Shown: positions 1 through 8,587 of the stretch, one piece after another | How the letters are laid out: every line of letters starts with the position of its first letter | Numbering within the stretch: position 1 is the first letter of the stretch | DNA from: Nocardia amikacinitolerans NBRC 108937 | Lineage (GTDB): Bacteria; Actinomycetota; Actinomycetes; Mycobacteriales; Mycobacteriaceae | Direction: 5' to 3' | Assembly (NCBI RefSeq): GCF_001612615.1 | Contig: NZ_BDAU01000009.1 | Span: forward strand, 358,936 to 422,935 | DNA length: 64,000 nucleotides | Program-made: the position numbers and the translations under genes | The notes under the pieces: model-generated | Database searches by the model: none | What the model was told of the DNA's origin: nothing | The model's input: the letters and a program-made list of their open reading frames with translations, nothing else

Positions 1-883
1 ATACGGAAGCCAGCAATGTGCAGGTCGCGGCGAAGAGGACATACAGCTCTTGGAGATCGGTCAGCTTTCCGGCGCGGTGGATGATCGAACCGAGCTGGTC
101 GCGCAGCACGGTCAGGTGGACGAAAATACGGTGCAGGTCGGGATCGAGCGCATAGGCGCCGGCCAGCCGGTGGAGATCTTCCGCGGCCTCGGACAGCGTC
201 GTCGGATCGACCGTCGGACGATCCAAGGCATTGGTGAGTTGCGCGGATTCACGAGCCGCGCCGAGTATCAGATCCTGGAGTGCGGCACCGGCAACGAGGC
301 CGCTTCCGCTCAGCACCCGCAAGGCTTCTCGTCGGTTCGTAGGATCACCTCCCGGTTCGGACAGGCCATGGACAAGTCCGGCAGTCACGGGTGCCACACA
401 CCGTTCGGCATTCGCCTCCTCGATCGGCCGTGCCAGATCAGTATGCGCCTCGACCCCGGGCGGCGCGTCAACGTCGGTCGGCCGCCGTTCGTGGGGCAAC
501 TTGAACCAGAGCAGCTCGCCAGGTATTCCGAGAGCCTCGGCCCACCGGGTCAACTTCGAAATCTGGTCCGGCGCTGTCCCTTTCTCGATTCGGCTCAGTA
601 GCGCTTGCGTCAAGCCAAGCCAAGCTGCCACGACTTCTTGCGGCAGCGCGCGTCCGTGATATGGATGTGTCCGATAGGCATGGATCACCAACCCCATGTG
701 CCAGGTTGCGAGAGCATCCCGCATCTGGTCGGTCTGCCAGAACGTCGATGGCACCGATGGCGGCGTTTGGCGGTCACCGCGAAGGTTGGCTTCGCATGGG
801 GCACAGAGAGTCCGAGGGTTGTAGCGGCTGAGTTTGCTGCCGCAGCGTGCGCAGTATCGCCGCGCCTGCCCTCCCTGGGTCAT
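1..883 (-). CDS. Zinc-ribbon / helix-turn-helix regulator, partial
   Basis: The reading frame starts at an ATG at 883 on the minus strand and runs off the left edge, giving 294 residues. The N-terminus has a CxxC...CxxC zinc ribbon (CARCG, then CAPC). It is followed by an HTH-like stretch (ALPQEVVAAWLGLTQALLSRIEKG) and a long helical C-terminal part. This is a common actinobacterial regulator layout, of the type that often sits beside small accessory genes. Seen: ribbon, HTH and truncation. Inferred: DNA-binding regulator; target and effector are unknown. A perfect 7+3+7 inverted repeat lies upstream at 956-972. Confidence 0.7.
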   Translation of the reverse strand, partial: MTQGGQARRYCARCGSKLSRYNPRTLCAPCEANLRGDRQTPPSVPSTFWQTDQMRDALATWHMGLVIHAYRTHPYHGRALPQEVVAAWLGLTQALLSRIEKGTAPDQISKLTRWAEALGIPGELLWFKLPHERRPTDVDAPPGVEAHTDLARPIEEANAERCVAPVTAGLVHGLSEPGGDPTNRREALRVLSGSGLVAGAALQDLILGAARESAQLTNALDRPTVDPTTLSEAAEDLHRLAGAYALDPDLHRIFVHLTVLRDQLGSIIHRAGKLTDLQELYVLFAATCTLLASV

Positions 884-1229
884 GCCGCCCCCCCTGGTCC
901 CCGGTTGTTGTTTGCCCTGGTCAACTGGACCGTACCAGCGTGGAGTGAATGCCATTATGCGTTCTACGCATACCGCGAAATAGGTCTGTAACTGGTCTTT
1001 TGGCATACCGGCCGCCGGAGATACATCTCACGTACAGGGCACCTACGCCGCGCGGTATAGCCCGTGCACCTCACCCAGACCACTGTTGACCTTGGTACCC
1101 GGCACCGGGCCGACGCCGTAATCCCATGCGGCGCACCGGGCGCCAGGGTGGCAGGTCGGTGGCGGAAGCCCCCGGTGCCGGGTATCGCCCGAACCGTTGC
1201 CGCTCCGGACCGGAAAGACAGGTTGCGCG
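884..1229. other. Divergent intergenic region
   Basis: This 346-bp gap separates the minus-strand HTH gene from the small plus-strand genes at 1230 and 1439. Apart from the inverted repeat at 956-972 I see no coding or RNA signal. It probably holds both promoters. Confidence 0.4.
956..972. promoter_or_regulatory. Inverted repeat, candidate operator
   Basis: TATGCGT-TCT-ACGCATA is a perfect dyad 73 bp upstream of the HTH gene start. Its position suits an autoregulatory operator. No promoter hexamers clearly pair with it, so the role is inferred from position and symmetry. Confidence 0.35.
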
Positions 1230-1442
1230 ATGACTACCAGTTCCGTTGCCATCTACCAACTCCTCGCACTGTGCGATGAATCCGCCCATCAGGCACCGAA
1301 CGTGCCGTTCACCATCGAGCAAGCGCACACGGTTATGCGGTACCACGTCGCTTGCCGGGCGAAGCGCTGCCCGCGAAAGAGCGCAGCGCTGCAAACTCTG
1401 GTCGAGGCTGGCCGGATAGTGCCGTCCAGTAAGCCGCGATGA
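1230..1442 (+). CDS. Small hypothetical protein
   Basis: 70 residues from ATG at 1230 ([20 protein letters not shown]...). It contains two cysteines and a basic patch ([12 protein letters not shown]) but no domain I recognise. Its end overlaps the next start (ATGA, 1439-1442), so the two are probably translationally coupled. The pair sits opposite a zinc-ribbon HTH gene, an arrangement common in nocardial accessory loci. Function unknown. Confidence 0.5.
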   Translation: MTTSSVAIYQLLALCDESAHQAPNVPFTIEQAHTVMRYHVACRAKRCPRKSAALQTLVEAGRIVPSSKPR

Positions 1443-1645
1443 CTCTTGACGACACTGCTGCCGGATCCCGACGTCTCCGGCACATCCACATCGAGTCCGG
1501 TGCATTGATCCTCGACTACCAGGCGAGCGCTGAGCAGGTGCAGAGCGTTGCCGCCGCGCTCGCTGGTTTGCAGCTGACGGTCGCGGTCGACGACGACGTG
1601 CGTGCGGATTTGCCGCTGCTGCCGTGCGCACAGTTATGGGACTGA
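1439..1645 (+). CDS. Small hypothetical protein
   Basis: 68 residues, starting inside the stop of the upstream gene. The sequence ([34 protein letters not shown]...) suggests a small alpha/beta fold without recognised catalytic residues. It is co-transcribed with the gene at 1230 by overlap. Function unknown; confidence comes from coupling and codon use. Confidence 0.45.
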   Translation: MTLDDTAAGSRRLRHIHIESGALILDYQASAEQVQSVAAALAGLQLTVAVDDDVRADLPLLPCAQLWD

Positions 1646-1908
1646 GTGGCCCGGAGGGGTGGCGAACGTCGAAATGGTTCGAGCGACGACGGTCCTGGCG
1701 CCGGGTGCTGGCTACGTCATGGTCGCCGTCAGACAGCTGCGGCGGCAGGGGTACGGGGGCCACAGTCGAAGCCGCACAGCTACTTCCCGGAAGAGCAACG
1801 ACAGGGTCGCTCTCGGCGGTTGGCGCGAGAGCAACCCTGTGAGTCGGCGGCTGTGCGGGTGTTGGGCCGGACCCGTCGCGAGTTGTCGCGGCGCGGCCGG
1901 ACCTGCAC

Positions 1909-2313
1909 TCAGGCGTCGAGCGCCGCGGTGATCTTGCGGGTCATCGCGGCGACGGCGGGGCTGGGTTCGCTCCGATGGGACCGGGCGGCTGCTTCGATGG
2001 CGACGAGAACCGTGTCGCGGAAGTTGGCGGCCTCGGCCGGATCCCGCTGCTCGAGCAGCTCGACGGCCGCGGTCAGGGCGGGCAGCACGTGGTCGGCGAG
2101 TGCGGCGACGGACTTGCCCGGCAGTTCGATGTCCCTGCTCTTGGCGGCGAGCACATGCCCGACCAGGCCGGTCGCCGAGGTCAGTGCGATCGAGCCGTTC
2201 GCGATGCCCTTGTGCGGCGCGCCGGCGGCGGCCATCAGCGACACGGCACCGTAGGCGGCGGTCCGCACGGTCGACTTGTCCTGGTCGGTGAGGGCGACGG
2301 TGATGGTGGACAT
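1909..2313 (-). CDS. Hypothetical all-helical protein
   Basis: 134 residues on the minus strand. The ATG at 2313 was chosen because AAGGAG precedes it by 9 bases. The sequence MSTITVALTDQDKSTVRTAA... is helical, rich in alanine and valine, with a predicted charged C-terminus. No transmembrane segment or known motif is evident. It stands alone between an empty 263-bp stretch (1646-1908) and the tRNA cluster. Function not recognised. Confidence 0.6.
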   Translation of the reverse strand: MSTITVALTDQDKSTVRTAAYGAVSLMAAAGAPHKGIANGSIALTSATGLVGHVLAAKSRDIELPGKSVAALADHVLPALTAAVELLEQRDPAEAANFRDTVLVAIEAAARSHRSEPSPAVAAMTRKITAALDA

Positions 2314-2481
2314 GGTGTGTACTCCTTTGGCTCCGTTGTGATTTCGACTGGTGCCGGTTCCGGTTCCGGTCGTTTTGTTCGATGTACACACTTTCGCCGC
2401 CTCGGCTGACACCGCTCTGACAAATCCCTGACACGTCCGCTGACATCGGAGCCCAGCGGCCACCCCTGCTCAAGCCGGGGG

Positions 2482-2552
2482 CTGGAGTGCCAGGATTCGA
2501 ACCTGAACCGGCGGAACCAAAACCCGCCATGCTTCCGTTACACCACACTCCA
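2482..2552 (-). tRNA. tRNA-Gln (UUG)
   Basis: Reads as a 71-nt cloverleaf on the minus strand: acceptor TGGAGTG/CACTCCA, anticodon loop TTTTGGT giving UUG, TTCGAAT T-loop and discriminator G. The G73 is typical of Gln tRNAs. CCA is not encoded. It is the last member of a five-unit minus-strand tRNA cluster. Confidence 0.85.
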
Positions 2553-2558
2553 TCGCAG

Positions 2559-2618
2559 CTGGGGCGCCAGGATTCGAACCTGAACCGGCGGAATCATGCC
2601 GGGTTACACCACACTCCA
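2559..2618 (-). pseudogene. Decayed tRNA-Gln copy
   Basis: About 60 nt that match the neighbouring tRNA-Gln at both ends: the same 5' TGGAGTGTGGTGTAAC and the same T-arm GGTTCGAATCC. About 10 nt of D/anticodon-arm sequence are missing, so no anticodon loop can form. The 3' acceptor strand (CGCCCCA) no longer pairs fully with the 5' strand. It looks like a tandem duplicate that suffered a deletion. Confidence 0.7.
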
Positions 2619-2622
2619 TCGG

Positions 2623-2696
2623 CGCGCTTGGGAGGACTCGAACCTCCAGCCTCCTGCTTCGTAGGCAGGCGCTCTTTCCCGTTGAGCTACAAACGC
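2623..2696 (-). tRNA. tRNA-Arg (ACG)
   Basis: A standard class I cloverleaf on the minus strand: acceptor GCGTTTG/CAAGCGC, anticodon stem-loop CCTGC-CTACGAA-GCAGG giving ACG, TTCGAGT T-loop, discriminator G. A34 would be deaminated to inosine to read CGN codons. Confidence 0.88.
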
Positions 2697-2722
2697 TCGT
2701 CCGCGGTTTCCCGCGAACCCGG

Positions 2723-2796
2723 TTCCCTCGGCGAGATTCGAACTCGCAACTCCCGGCTCCTAATGCCGGTGCCTCTGCCAGTTGGGCTACGAGGGA
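2723..2796 (-). tRNA. Class I tRNA with anticodon UAG (Leu-type)
   Basis: A clean 74-nt cloverleaf on the minus strand: acceptor TCCCTCG/CGAGGGA, anticodon stem-loop CCGGC-ATTAGGA-GCCGG, variable loop only GAGTT, T-arm GCGAG-TTCGAAT-CTCGC, discriminator A. The anticodon UAG decodes CUA (Leu). Bacterial Leu tRNAs are normally class II with a long variable arm, and this one has none. Its charging identity is therefore uncertain. Confidence 0.75.
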
Positions 2797-2870
2797 GTGC
2801 GGCCCGGAGGCCGGAACTCTGGTGGCAGCAGGGCTCGGGCATGCTGCCGGGTCGCTGTGCAGTTGGACGG

Positions 2871-2943
2871 CGCGGAGGGAGGGAGTCGAACCCCCGACCT
2901 TCGGTTTTGGAGACCGGTGCTCTACCAGTTGAGCTACCCCCGC
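2871..2943 (-). tRNA. tRNA-Trp (CCA)
   Basis: A cloverleaf on the minus strand with acceptor GCGGGGG/CCTCCGC, anticodon loop CTCCAAA giving CCA, and discriminator G as expected for Trp. It is the first gene of the cluster in the direction of transcription, so the cluster promoter should lie just above 2943. Confidence 0.85.
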
Positions 2944-3422
2944 ATACGAAAAGGGGCCGTTCCCGGCTGATCGCCGCGGAATGACCCCTGGAAAAGGTTC
3001 TCGGGTGCCGAGAACTCAGGGGCCGCTCCGGACGCGCGTCCAGCGCACGCCGAGTAGGCGAAGGGCGGCGTTCGGGCGCGCGGCGCCGAGCGACCACTGT
3101 CGCTGTTGCCGGTTTCGCGCTGTCATCGCCTGTGCCTCTCGGGTTTCGGGAGCGGTGCTTCGTCGTCTTCGACGCTAACACCCGAATCCGCCACGGGAAA
3201 CCGGTTTTTCGAGACCGGTCGGAACCAGGAATTTCGAGGGATTCGCAACGCGCTCGCAATCGTCGTGATGCGGCGCTCAGGGCGCCGGATGCACGTCTTA
3301 TGCGCCCCAGAGGTCGTCGCGGGAGTGTGACAGGATGGTCAGCAACGAACCCGCTAGCCGACAAGAACGGACAAATCGGGCATGATGGCCGTCATGACTA
3401 CCGCCTCCGATCGGGCCGCAGC
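2944..3422. other. Intergenic region between tRNA cluster and terC
   Basis: A 479-bp gap holding the promoter of the tRNA cluster (minus) and of terC (plus). It contains a perfect inverted repeat, GTTCTCGG-GTG-CCGAGAAC, at 2997-3015. I looked for a yybP-ykoY-like manganese riboswitch before terC and did not see one. No credible gene is present. Confidence 0.4.
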
Positions 3423-4412
3423 ATGCAGGTGACCGCACTGGAATGGGGGATCACCATCGCGGTGATCCTCGGCTTGTTCGTCTTCGACTTCTTCGCCCAC
3501 GTGCGCACGCCGCACGAACCGACCTTCCGCGAGTCGGCCTTCTGGTCGACGGTCTACATCACCCTCGCCCTGGCCTTCGGCGGCTTCGTCGCCTGGCGAT
3601 GGGGCTCGACCTTCGGCGGGGAGTACTACGCCGGTTTCGTCACCGAGAAGGCGCTCTCGGTGGACAACCTGTTCGTCTTCCTGATCATCATGACCACCTT
3701 CGCGGTGCCCCGGATCTACCAGCAGAAGGTGCTGCTGATCGGCATCGTGCTCGCGCTTGTCATGCGCGGTGTGTTCATCGCCGTCGGCGCGGCCGCGATC
3801 AGCGCGTTCAGCTGGGTGTTCTACCTGTTCGGCGCCTTCCTGATCTACACCGCGGTCAAGCTGCTGCGCGAGAGCGGGCACGAGGTGGAGGCCGAGGAGA
3901 AGCGCGACAGCCGCATCGTCGCGCTGGCCAAGCGGGTGCTGCCGACCACCGACGAGTACGACGGCGACAAGCTCGTCACCCGGATCGACGGCCGCAGGGC
4001 GGTCACCCCACTACTGCTCGCGCTGCTCGCGATCGGCTTCGCCGACCTGCTGTTCGCGCTGGATTCCATCCCCGCGATCTACGGCCTGACCGAGGAGCCG
4101 TACCTGGTCTTCACCGCGAACGCGTTCGCGCTGATGGGCCTGCGTCAGCTGTACTTCTTGATCGGCGGCCTGCTTGACCGGTTGGTGTACCTGTCCTACG
4201 GCCTCGCCGCGATCCTCGCGTTCATCGGCATCAAGCTGGTGCTGCACGCGCTGCACGAGAACACGCTGCCGTTCATCAACGGCGGTGAGCACGTCGCCGT
4301 ACCGGAGATCTCCACCCCGGTCTCGCTGGGTGTCATCATCGGCGTGCTGATCGTGGCCACCGTCGCCAGCCTTCTCAAGACACGCGGCGCGGCGCGCCAG
4401 GACGCTCAGTAG
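3423..4412 (+). CDS. TerC / Alx-family integral membrane protein
   Basis: 329 residues from ATG at 3423. It is a hydrophobic protein with about nine membrane segments and the TerC-family signature acidic motifs, including EKALSVDNLFVFLIIM near residue 75 and the FADLLFALDSIPAIYG block near 210. Members are linked to manganese export and metal or tellurite tolerance. A charged cytoplasmic loop (EVEAEEKRDSRIV) lies mid-protein. It has the usual family length. The open frame continues upstream of 3423, but those residues are not TerC-like, so they are not included. Substrate is inferred from family only. Confidence 0.88.
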   Translation: MQVTALEWGITIAVILGLFVFDFFAHVRTPHEPTFRESAFWSTVYITLALAFGGFVAWRWGSTFGGEYYAGFVTEKALSVDNLFVFLIIMTTFAVPRIYQQKVLLIGIVLALVMRGVFIAVGAAAISAFSWVFYLFGAFLIYTAVKLLRESGHEVEAEEKRDSRIVALAKRVLPTTDEYDGDKLVTRIDGRRAVTPLLLALLAIGFADLLFALDSIPAIYGLTEEPYLVFTANAFALMGLRQLYFLIGGLLDRLVYLSYGLAAILAFIGIKLVLHALHENTLPFINGGEHVAVPEISTPVSLGVIIGVLIVATVASLLKTRGAARQDAQ

Positions 4413-4477
4413 GCGTACCGGTCTCCGCTCGATCAGGGCGTCGGAGTCCGAGAACGCTCGTCGCGAAGACAACGAGA

Positions 4478-4513
4478 AGCCCCGCACCGTATCGACACGG
4501 TGCGGGGCTCTCT
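4478..4513 (+). terminator. Rho-independent terminator
   Basis: A 13-bp perfect stem, AGCCCCGCACCGT / ACGGTGCGGGGCT, with a 6-nt loop followed by CTCTCT. It lies between convergent terC and the YciI gene and may serve both strands. Confidence 0.8.
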
Positions 4514-4535
4514 CGTTCGATCGGGCGGCGCTCGA

Positions 4536-4820
4536 TCAGTCGGTGAAAGCGCCCATGACGGGCGACCACTCCACGGCGCGTACCGCGTCGATGAGCGCCT
4601 CCCGCGCGAAGGGGTCCTGCGCGAGCAGGTCCTTCAGCGCCGCCTCGTCCGCCGCGCGGAAGATCAGCAACGCACCCGACCCGTCCGGGTACGGCCCGCT
4701 CGACAGCAGCGTGCCCGCCTCGACCAGCCCCGACAACCAGGCGCGGTGCTCGGGCCGGTGGGTGTCGCGGCCGGGGACGGTGGCCTCGGAGTAGGTGTAG
4801 TGGACGGCGAAGATCGGCAC
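4536..4820 (-). CDS. YciI-family protein
   Basis: 94 residues, the normal YciI length. It has the ferredoxin-like fold pattern (MPIFAVHYTY...) with a conserved His in the HRAWLSGL stretch and the YPDGSGALLIF strand. YciI proteins are small, probably enzymatic or ligand-binding; the reaction is unknown. It is convergent with terC and lies 26 bp downstream of argA, so it is probably co-transcribed with it. Confidence 0.82.
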   Translation of the reverse strand: MPIFAVHYTYSEATVPGRDTHRPEHRAWLSGLVEAGTLLSSGPYPDGSGALLIFRAADEAALKDLLAQDPFAREALIDAVRAVEWSPVMGAFTD

Positions 4821-4846
4821 GGCGTATCGCTTTCTCGGTCGGCGCT

Positions 4847-5413
4847 TCAGAGGGTCAGCAGCATGCGGGTGTTGCCGAGCGTGTTCGGCTTCACATAACT
4901 GAGGTCGAGGAACTCGGCGACACCGGTGTCATAGGACCGGCACATCTCGGCGTAGACCTCGGCGGTCACCGGCGTTCCGTCGATCTCGACGAAGCCGTGC
5001 CTGCCGAAGAACTCCACCTCGAAGGTCAGCACGAACAGCCTGCGCAGCTCCAGTTCCCTGGCCACCGCGACGAGCCGCTGCACGATGAGCTTGCCGACCC
5101 CGGTGCCTTTGGCGTCGGGATGCACCGCGACGGTGCGCACCTCGCCGAGATCGGCCCACAGCACGTGCAGCGCGCCGCAGCCGACGACGCGTCCGTCGAC
5201 CTCGGCCACCCAGAACTCCTGGACCGACTCGTAGAGGGTGACCAGGTTCTTCTCCAGCAGAATGCGGCCCGCGTAGACGTCGACGAGGCGTTTGATCTCG
5301 GGCACGTCCGAGGTTCGGGCGCGTCGCACAACCGGTACGGAGCCGGGCGCGGCGGAGGCCGCGCTGGTATTCGCGTCGCTGGTCGAACCACCTAGTGGTC
5401 CCCGAGAGGTCAT
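4847..5413 (-). CDS. argA: Amino-acid N-acetyltransferase, ArgA type (GNAT)
   Basis: 188 residues, single-domain GNAT protein matching the short actinobacterial N-acetylglutamate synthase (M. tuberculosis Rv2747 type). It should transfer acetyl from acetyl-CoA to glutamate, the first arginine step. Visible motifs are WVAEVDGRVVGCGALHV, the acetyl-CoA loop DAKGTGVGKLIV and LTFEVEFFGRHGF. I chose ATG 5413; an in-frame ATG at 5464 would add 17 unconserved residues. It is divergent from pgsA as in mycobacteria. Confidence 0.85.
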   Translation of the reverse strand: MTSRGPLGGSTSDANTSAASAAPGSVPVVRRARTSDVPEIKRLVDVYAGRILLEKNLVTLYESVQEFWVAEVDGRVVGCGALHVLWADLGEVRTVAVHPDAKGTGVGKLIVQRLVAVARELELRRLFVLTFEVEFFGRHGFVEIDGTPVTAEVYAEMCRSYDTGVAEFLDLSYVKPNTLGNTRMLLTL

Positions 5414-5556
5414 GGGGTGCACAGTAGTCGGCACCCTTACCGATAGTCTGAACATGTGCCGCACATCCTGTCGTTCCGCTCACCGCATCGCGCCGGGGTA
5501 GCGCAACCGGATGGAGACGTGGCCGTCCTCGTATCGCGCGCCCTCGAGGCGAGGGC

Positions 5557-6234
5557 ATGAGCGTGCAACCCGAAGAGATCGATCGTCGCTGGCCCGACGC
5601 GGGTGTCCTGCGTCAGGGAACCGAGCGATCCGGGAGCTTCGCGGCCACTCCGGCCGACACCGCCGTACCGCTGATGAACATCGCGAACGTGCTGACCATG
5701 GCGCGCATCGCGATCGTTCCGCTGTTCGTCGTCGCGCTCTTCACGGGCGGCGGGCACGAGACCGGGTGGCGGATCGCGGCGGCCGCGCTGTTCGGGCTCG
5801 CCGCCATCACCGATCGCTTCGACGGACAGCTGGCGCGCAAGTACGGCTTGGTCACCGACTTCGGCAAGCTGGCTGACCCGATCGCCGACAAGGCGCTGAT
5901 CGGCGCGGCCCTGATCGGACTCTCCGTGCTCGGCGATCTGGCCTGGTGGATCACCCTGGTGATCTGCGGTCGCGAGATCGGGGTCACGCTGCTGCGGCTG
6001 CTCGTGGTGCGGCGCGGGGTGATTCCCGCGGGGCGCGGCGGCAAGCTGAAGACGCTGGTGCAGTCGCTGGCGATCGGGGTGTTGCTGCTGCCGTTGTCGG
6101 GCGGCTTCGAGACCGCGGGCATGGCGCTGATGTACCTGGCGGTGGTGCTGACGGTCGTCACCGGTCTGGATTACGTCGGGCAGGCCGCACGGGTGTGGTT
6201 CGCCGGCGGCTCCGGCCGGGCGCGCGGAGCATGA
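5557..6234 (+). CDS. pgsA: CDP-diacylglycerol-glycerol-3-phosphate 3-phosphatidyltransferase-like
   Basis: 225 residues of a CDP-alcohol phosphatidyltransferase. The signature runs DRFDGQLARKYGLVTDFGKL then ADPIADK, containing the metal-binding aspartates. Four or so membrane segments follow an about 39-residue hydrophilic N-terminus, as in mycobacterial PgsA3; a start at 5674 would remove it. It makes phosphatidylglycerol phosphate or a related lipid at the membrane. It overlaps the next gene by 4 bp (ATGA). Synteny argA-pgsA-clgR-pspA supports the assignment. Confidence 0.85.
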   Translation: MSVQPEEIDRRWPDAGVLRQGTERSGSFAATPADTAVPLMNIANVLTMARIAIVPLFVVALFTGGGHETGWRIAAAALFGLAAITDRFDGQLARKYGLVTDFGKLADPIADKALIGAALIGLSVLGDLAWWITLVICGREIGVTLLRLLVVRRGVIPAGRGGKLKTLVQSLAIGVLLLPLSGGFETAGMALMYLAVVLTVVTGLDYVGQAARVWFAGGSGRARGA

Positions 6235-6722
6235 CAGATCCGCTGACCGCGTCCGTCCCCGCCGCCGACCTGGTGCGCGCACTCGGCGCGGCGGGCCAGA
6301 CCGTGGCCACCGCCGAATCGCTCACCGCGGGGCTGGTGGCCGCGACCATCGCCGGGGTGCCCGGCGCGAGCGCGGTACTGCGCGGCGGACTCGTGGTGTA
6401 CGCGACCGATCTCAAGAGCAGCCTGGCCGGTGTCAGCGCGGAGCTGCTCGCCGCCGAGGGACCGGTGGCGGCGAGCACCGCCGAACAGCTGGCCGTCGGC
6501 GCGCGCACCCGCTGCGCCGCCGACTGGGGGATCGGGCTGACGGGCGTCGCCGGACCCGACGGCCAGGACGGTCACGCCGTCGGCACCGTCTTCCTCGGGC
6601 TGTCCAGTCCGTGGCATACCGAAGTGATGCGGTTGCAACTGTCCGGCGACCGGTGGACCATCAGACTCACCGCGACCGAGAGCGCGGTGCGGGAACTGCT
6701 TCGGTGCGTTCAGGTCGGTTGA
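6231..6722 (+). CDS. pncC: CinA-family nicotinamide-nucleotide amidohydrolase
   Basis: 163 residues equal to the CinA C-terminal (PncC) domain alone. Motifs include TVATAESLTAGLVAA near the start, the conserved GGLVVYATDLKSSLAGV region, and GLTGVAGPDGQDGHAVGTV. It deamidates NMN to nicotinate mononucleotide in pyridine-nucleotide recycling. The ATG lies in the pgsA stop, so the two are translationally coupled. The N-terminal COG1058 domain of full CinA is absent, as is common in standalone PncC. Confidence 0.85.
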   Translation: MTDPLTASVPAADLVRALGAAGQTVATAESLTAGLVAATIAGVPGASAVLRGGLVVYATDLKSSLAGVSAELLAAEGPVAASTAEQLAVGARTRCAADWGIGLTGVAGPDGQDGHAVGTVFLGLSSPWHTEVMRLQLSGDRWTIRLTATESAVRELLRCVQVG

Positions 6723-6861
6723 GCGCGTCGCGCGTGGATTCGCGTGACGAGTTCACCCGCCGGGAACCATCCGGGCGCCCCCGGACGTTGTGCCAGAAAG
6801 AACGGTGCTCGCCAGGCGACTGCGCCAGCGGCGCCCGGTGTTCGGAGCGAAGGAGATCGAG

Positions 6862-7320
6862 ATGACGCTGCTGCGAGAGGCGATCGGGGACAGTCTGCGG
6901 CGTGCTCGTCTCGCCCAGCATCGGACCCTGCGCGAGGTGTCCACTTCGGCGCGCGTGAGCCTGGGCTATCTGTCGGAGGTCGAACGGGGCCGCAAGGAGG
7001 CGTCGAGCGAACTGCTCGCCGCGATCTGCGCCGCACTCGACGTGCCGTTGTCGCGGGTGCTATGGGATGTGAGCACGATCATGGCGGGGGTCGACGGGCT
7101 ACCGGTCGGCGAGTCCGCCGAGGCCGCGGCGACGCCCGCCGCGGAAGCCGAGCAGACGGCCGCCGCCGCGGAATCCGCCGAGGCCGCGCCCGCGCAGGAG
7201 CCCGCGCTCGCTCCGGCCTCCGCGTCCATGTCGGCCGTCCGGCCACAGATCGCCGAGGACACCCGGATCGTCATTCCGGCGCCGAAGGCGGACATGCTGG
7301 TTTTGGTGAAGAGCAACTGA
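6862..7320 (+). CDS. clgR: Cro/C1-family transcription activator ClgR
   Basis: 152 residues starting at ATG 6862, placed 6 bases after AAGGAG. The N-terminal HTH is nearly canonical for Clg[21 protein letters not shown], then [20 protein letters not shown]. It is followed by an Ala/Glu-rich low-complexity linker (about residues 85-125) longer than the mycobacterial form. ClgR activates Clp proteases and the psp genes under envelope stress. It lies directly upstream of pspA, as in mycobacteria. Confidence 0.9.
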   Translation: MTLLREAIGDSLRRARLAQHRTLREVSTSARVSLGYLSEVERGRKEASSELLAAICAALDVPLSRVLWDVSTIMAGVDGLPVGESAEAAATPAAEAEQTAAAAESAEAAPAQEPALAPASASMSAVRPQIAEDTRIVIPAPKADMLVLVKSN

Positions 7321-7520
7321 CAACAGAACGCCGGACGCCCAGCCGCGGGCAACGCTGCGGGCCGACGCCGAAAACGGATAGATTCGGTAGGTAGGCGTCG
7401 GTTGGGCCGGGTCGCCCCGGTCCAGGTGCCGCATGGTGGAGGATAGGCACAAGCGGGTGCGCGAGGGTCGTGTACCCGGGCCGCGTCAAGCGGTACATCA
7501 GATGGAGGCGGGATCAATCG

Positions 7521-8348
7521 ATGGCTAATCCGTTCGTCAAGGCCTGGAAATACATGATGGCCCTCTTCGATGCCAAGATCGAAGAGCACGCGGATCCGAA
7601 GGTGCAGATTCAGCAGGCTATCGAGGAAGCTCAGCGCCAGCACCAGGCCCTCTCGCAGCAGGCCGCGTCGGTCATCGGCAACCAGCGTCAGCTGGAGATG
7701 AAGCTGAACCGCCAGCTCGACGAGGTCGAGAAGCTCAACGCCAACGCGCGCCAGGCCGTCATGCTCGCCGACCAGGCCACCGCGGCGGGCGACACCGAGA
7801 AGGCGATCCAGTACACCAACGCCGCCGAGGCGTTCGCCGCCCAGCTGGTCACCGCCGAGCAGTCCGTCGAGGACCTGAAGGTGCTGCACGACCAGTCGCT
7901 GCAGGCCGCCGCCCAGGCCAAGAAGGCCGTCGAGCAGAACGCGATGTTGTTGCAGCAGAAGGTCGCCGAGCGCACCAAGCTGCTCAGCCAGCTCGAGCAG
8001 GCCAAGATGCAGGAGCAGGTCTCCGCGTCGCTGCAGCAGATGGACTCGACGCTGTCGGCGCCCGGCACCACCCCGAGCCTGGACGCGGTGCGCGAGAAGA
8101 TCGAGCGCCGCTACGCCAACGCGCTTGGCGCCGCCGAGCTCGCGCAGAACTCGGTGCAGGGCCGCATGCTCGAGGTGCAGCAGGCCAGCATCCAGATGGC
8201 CGGTCACAGCAAGCTGGAGCAGATCCGCGCCTCGATGCGCGGCGAGGCGTTGCCCGCGGGCGGCGGCCAGTCCGCCATCAATCCCGCCCAGACCCAGGCG
8301 AACCCCGCGCAGCCCCAGATGAACAAGGGCCAGGCCGCCCAGCAGTAA
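7521..8348 (+). CDS. pspA: PspA/IM30 family envelope-stress protein (35-kDa antigen)
   Basis: 275 residues beginning [20 protein letters not shown], the amphipathic N-terminal helix of PspA. Long heptad-rich coiled coils follow (about residues 25-225), then a Gln/Ala/Pro-rich tail. PspA proteins bind stressed membranes and oligomerise. The 200-bp gap to clgR probably carries a ClgR-dependent promoter, though I cannot point to a clear ClgR box. It belongs to the clgR-pspA-pspM block. Confidence 0.9.
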   Translation: MANPFVKAWKYMMALFDAKIEEHADPKVQIQQAIEEAQRQHQALSQQAASVIGNQRQLEMKLNRQLDEVEKLNANARQAVMLADQATAAGDTEKAIQYTNAAEAFAAQLVTAEQSVEDLKVLHDQSLQAAAQAKKAVEQNAMLLQQKVAERTKLLSQLEQAKMQEQVSASLQQMDSTLSAPGTTPSLDAVREKIERRYANALGAAELAQNSVQGRMLEVQQASIQMAGHSKLEQIRASMRGEALPAGGGQSAINPAQTQANPAQPQMNKGQAAQQ

Positions 8349-8587
8349 CAGCTCGATACAGGCAAGGACCGGTGCGGTGCGGGACGCGGGCAGCGCGAGA
8401 TCGTCGTATCACCGAGGGGCGCCCTCGTCACGCCCCGCGGCTGCGACGCGCACATCGTGTCGTCATCGGCCGGTCCGGTCTGCGATTCGGCTCGAACGGG
8501 GTGAGGGAAACGCATGAAACGGAGTGAGCGAATCGTGTGCCAGCGTCCTCGACGCATGCCGGAGCCGAGCGTCAGCGAGGCGCGGGC

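Noticed and set aside
2482..2943. tRNA cluster as an integration site
   Set aside because: No integrase or direct repeat of a tRNA 3' end nearby; the element uses miaB.
2944..3422. yybP-ykoY manganese riboswitch before terC
   Set aside because: The conserved loop sequences of that class are not visible; only an unrelated inverted repeat is present.
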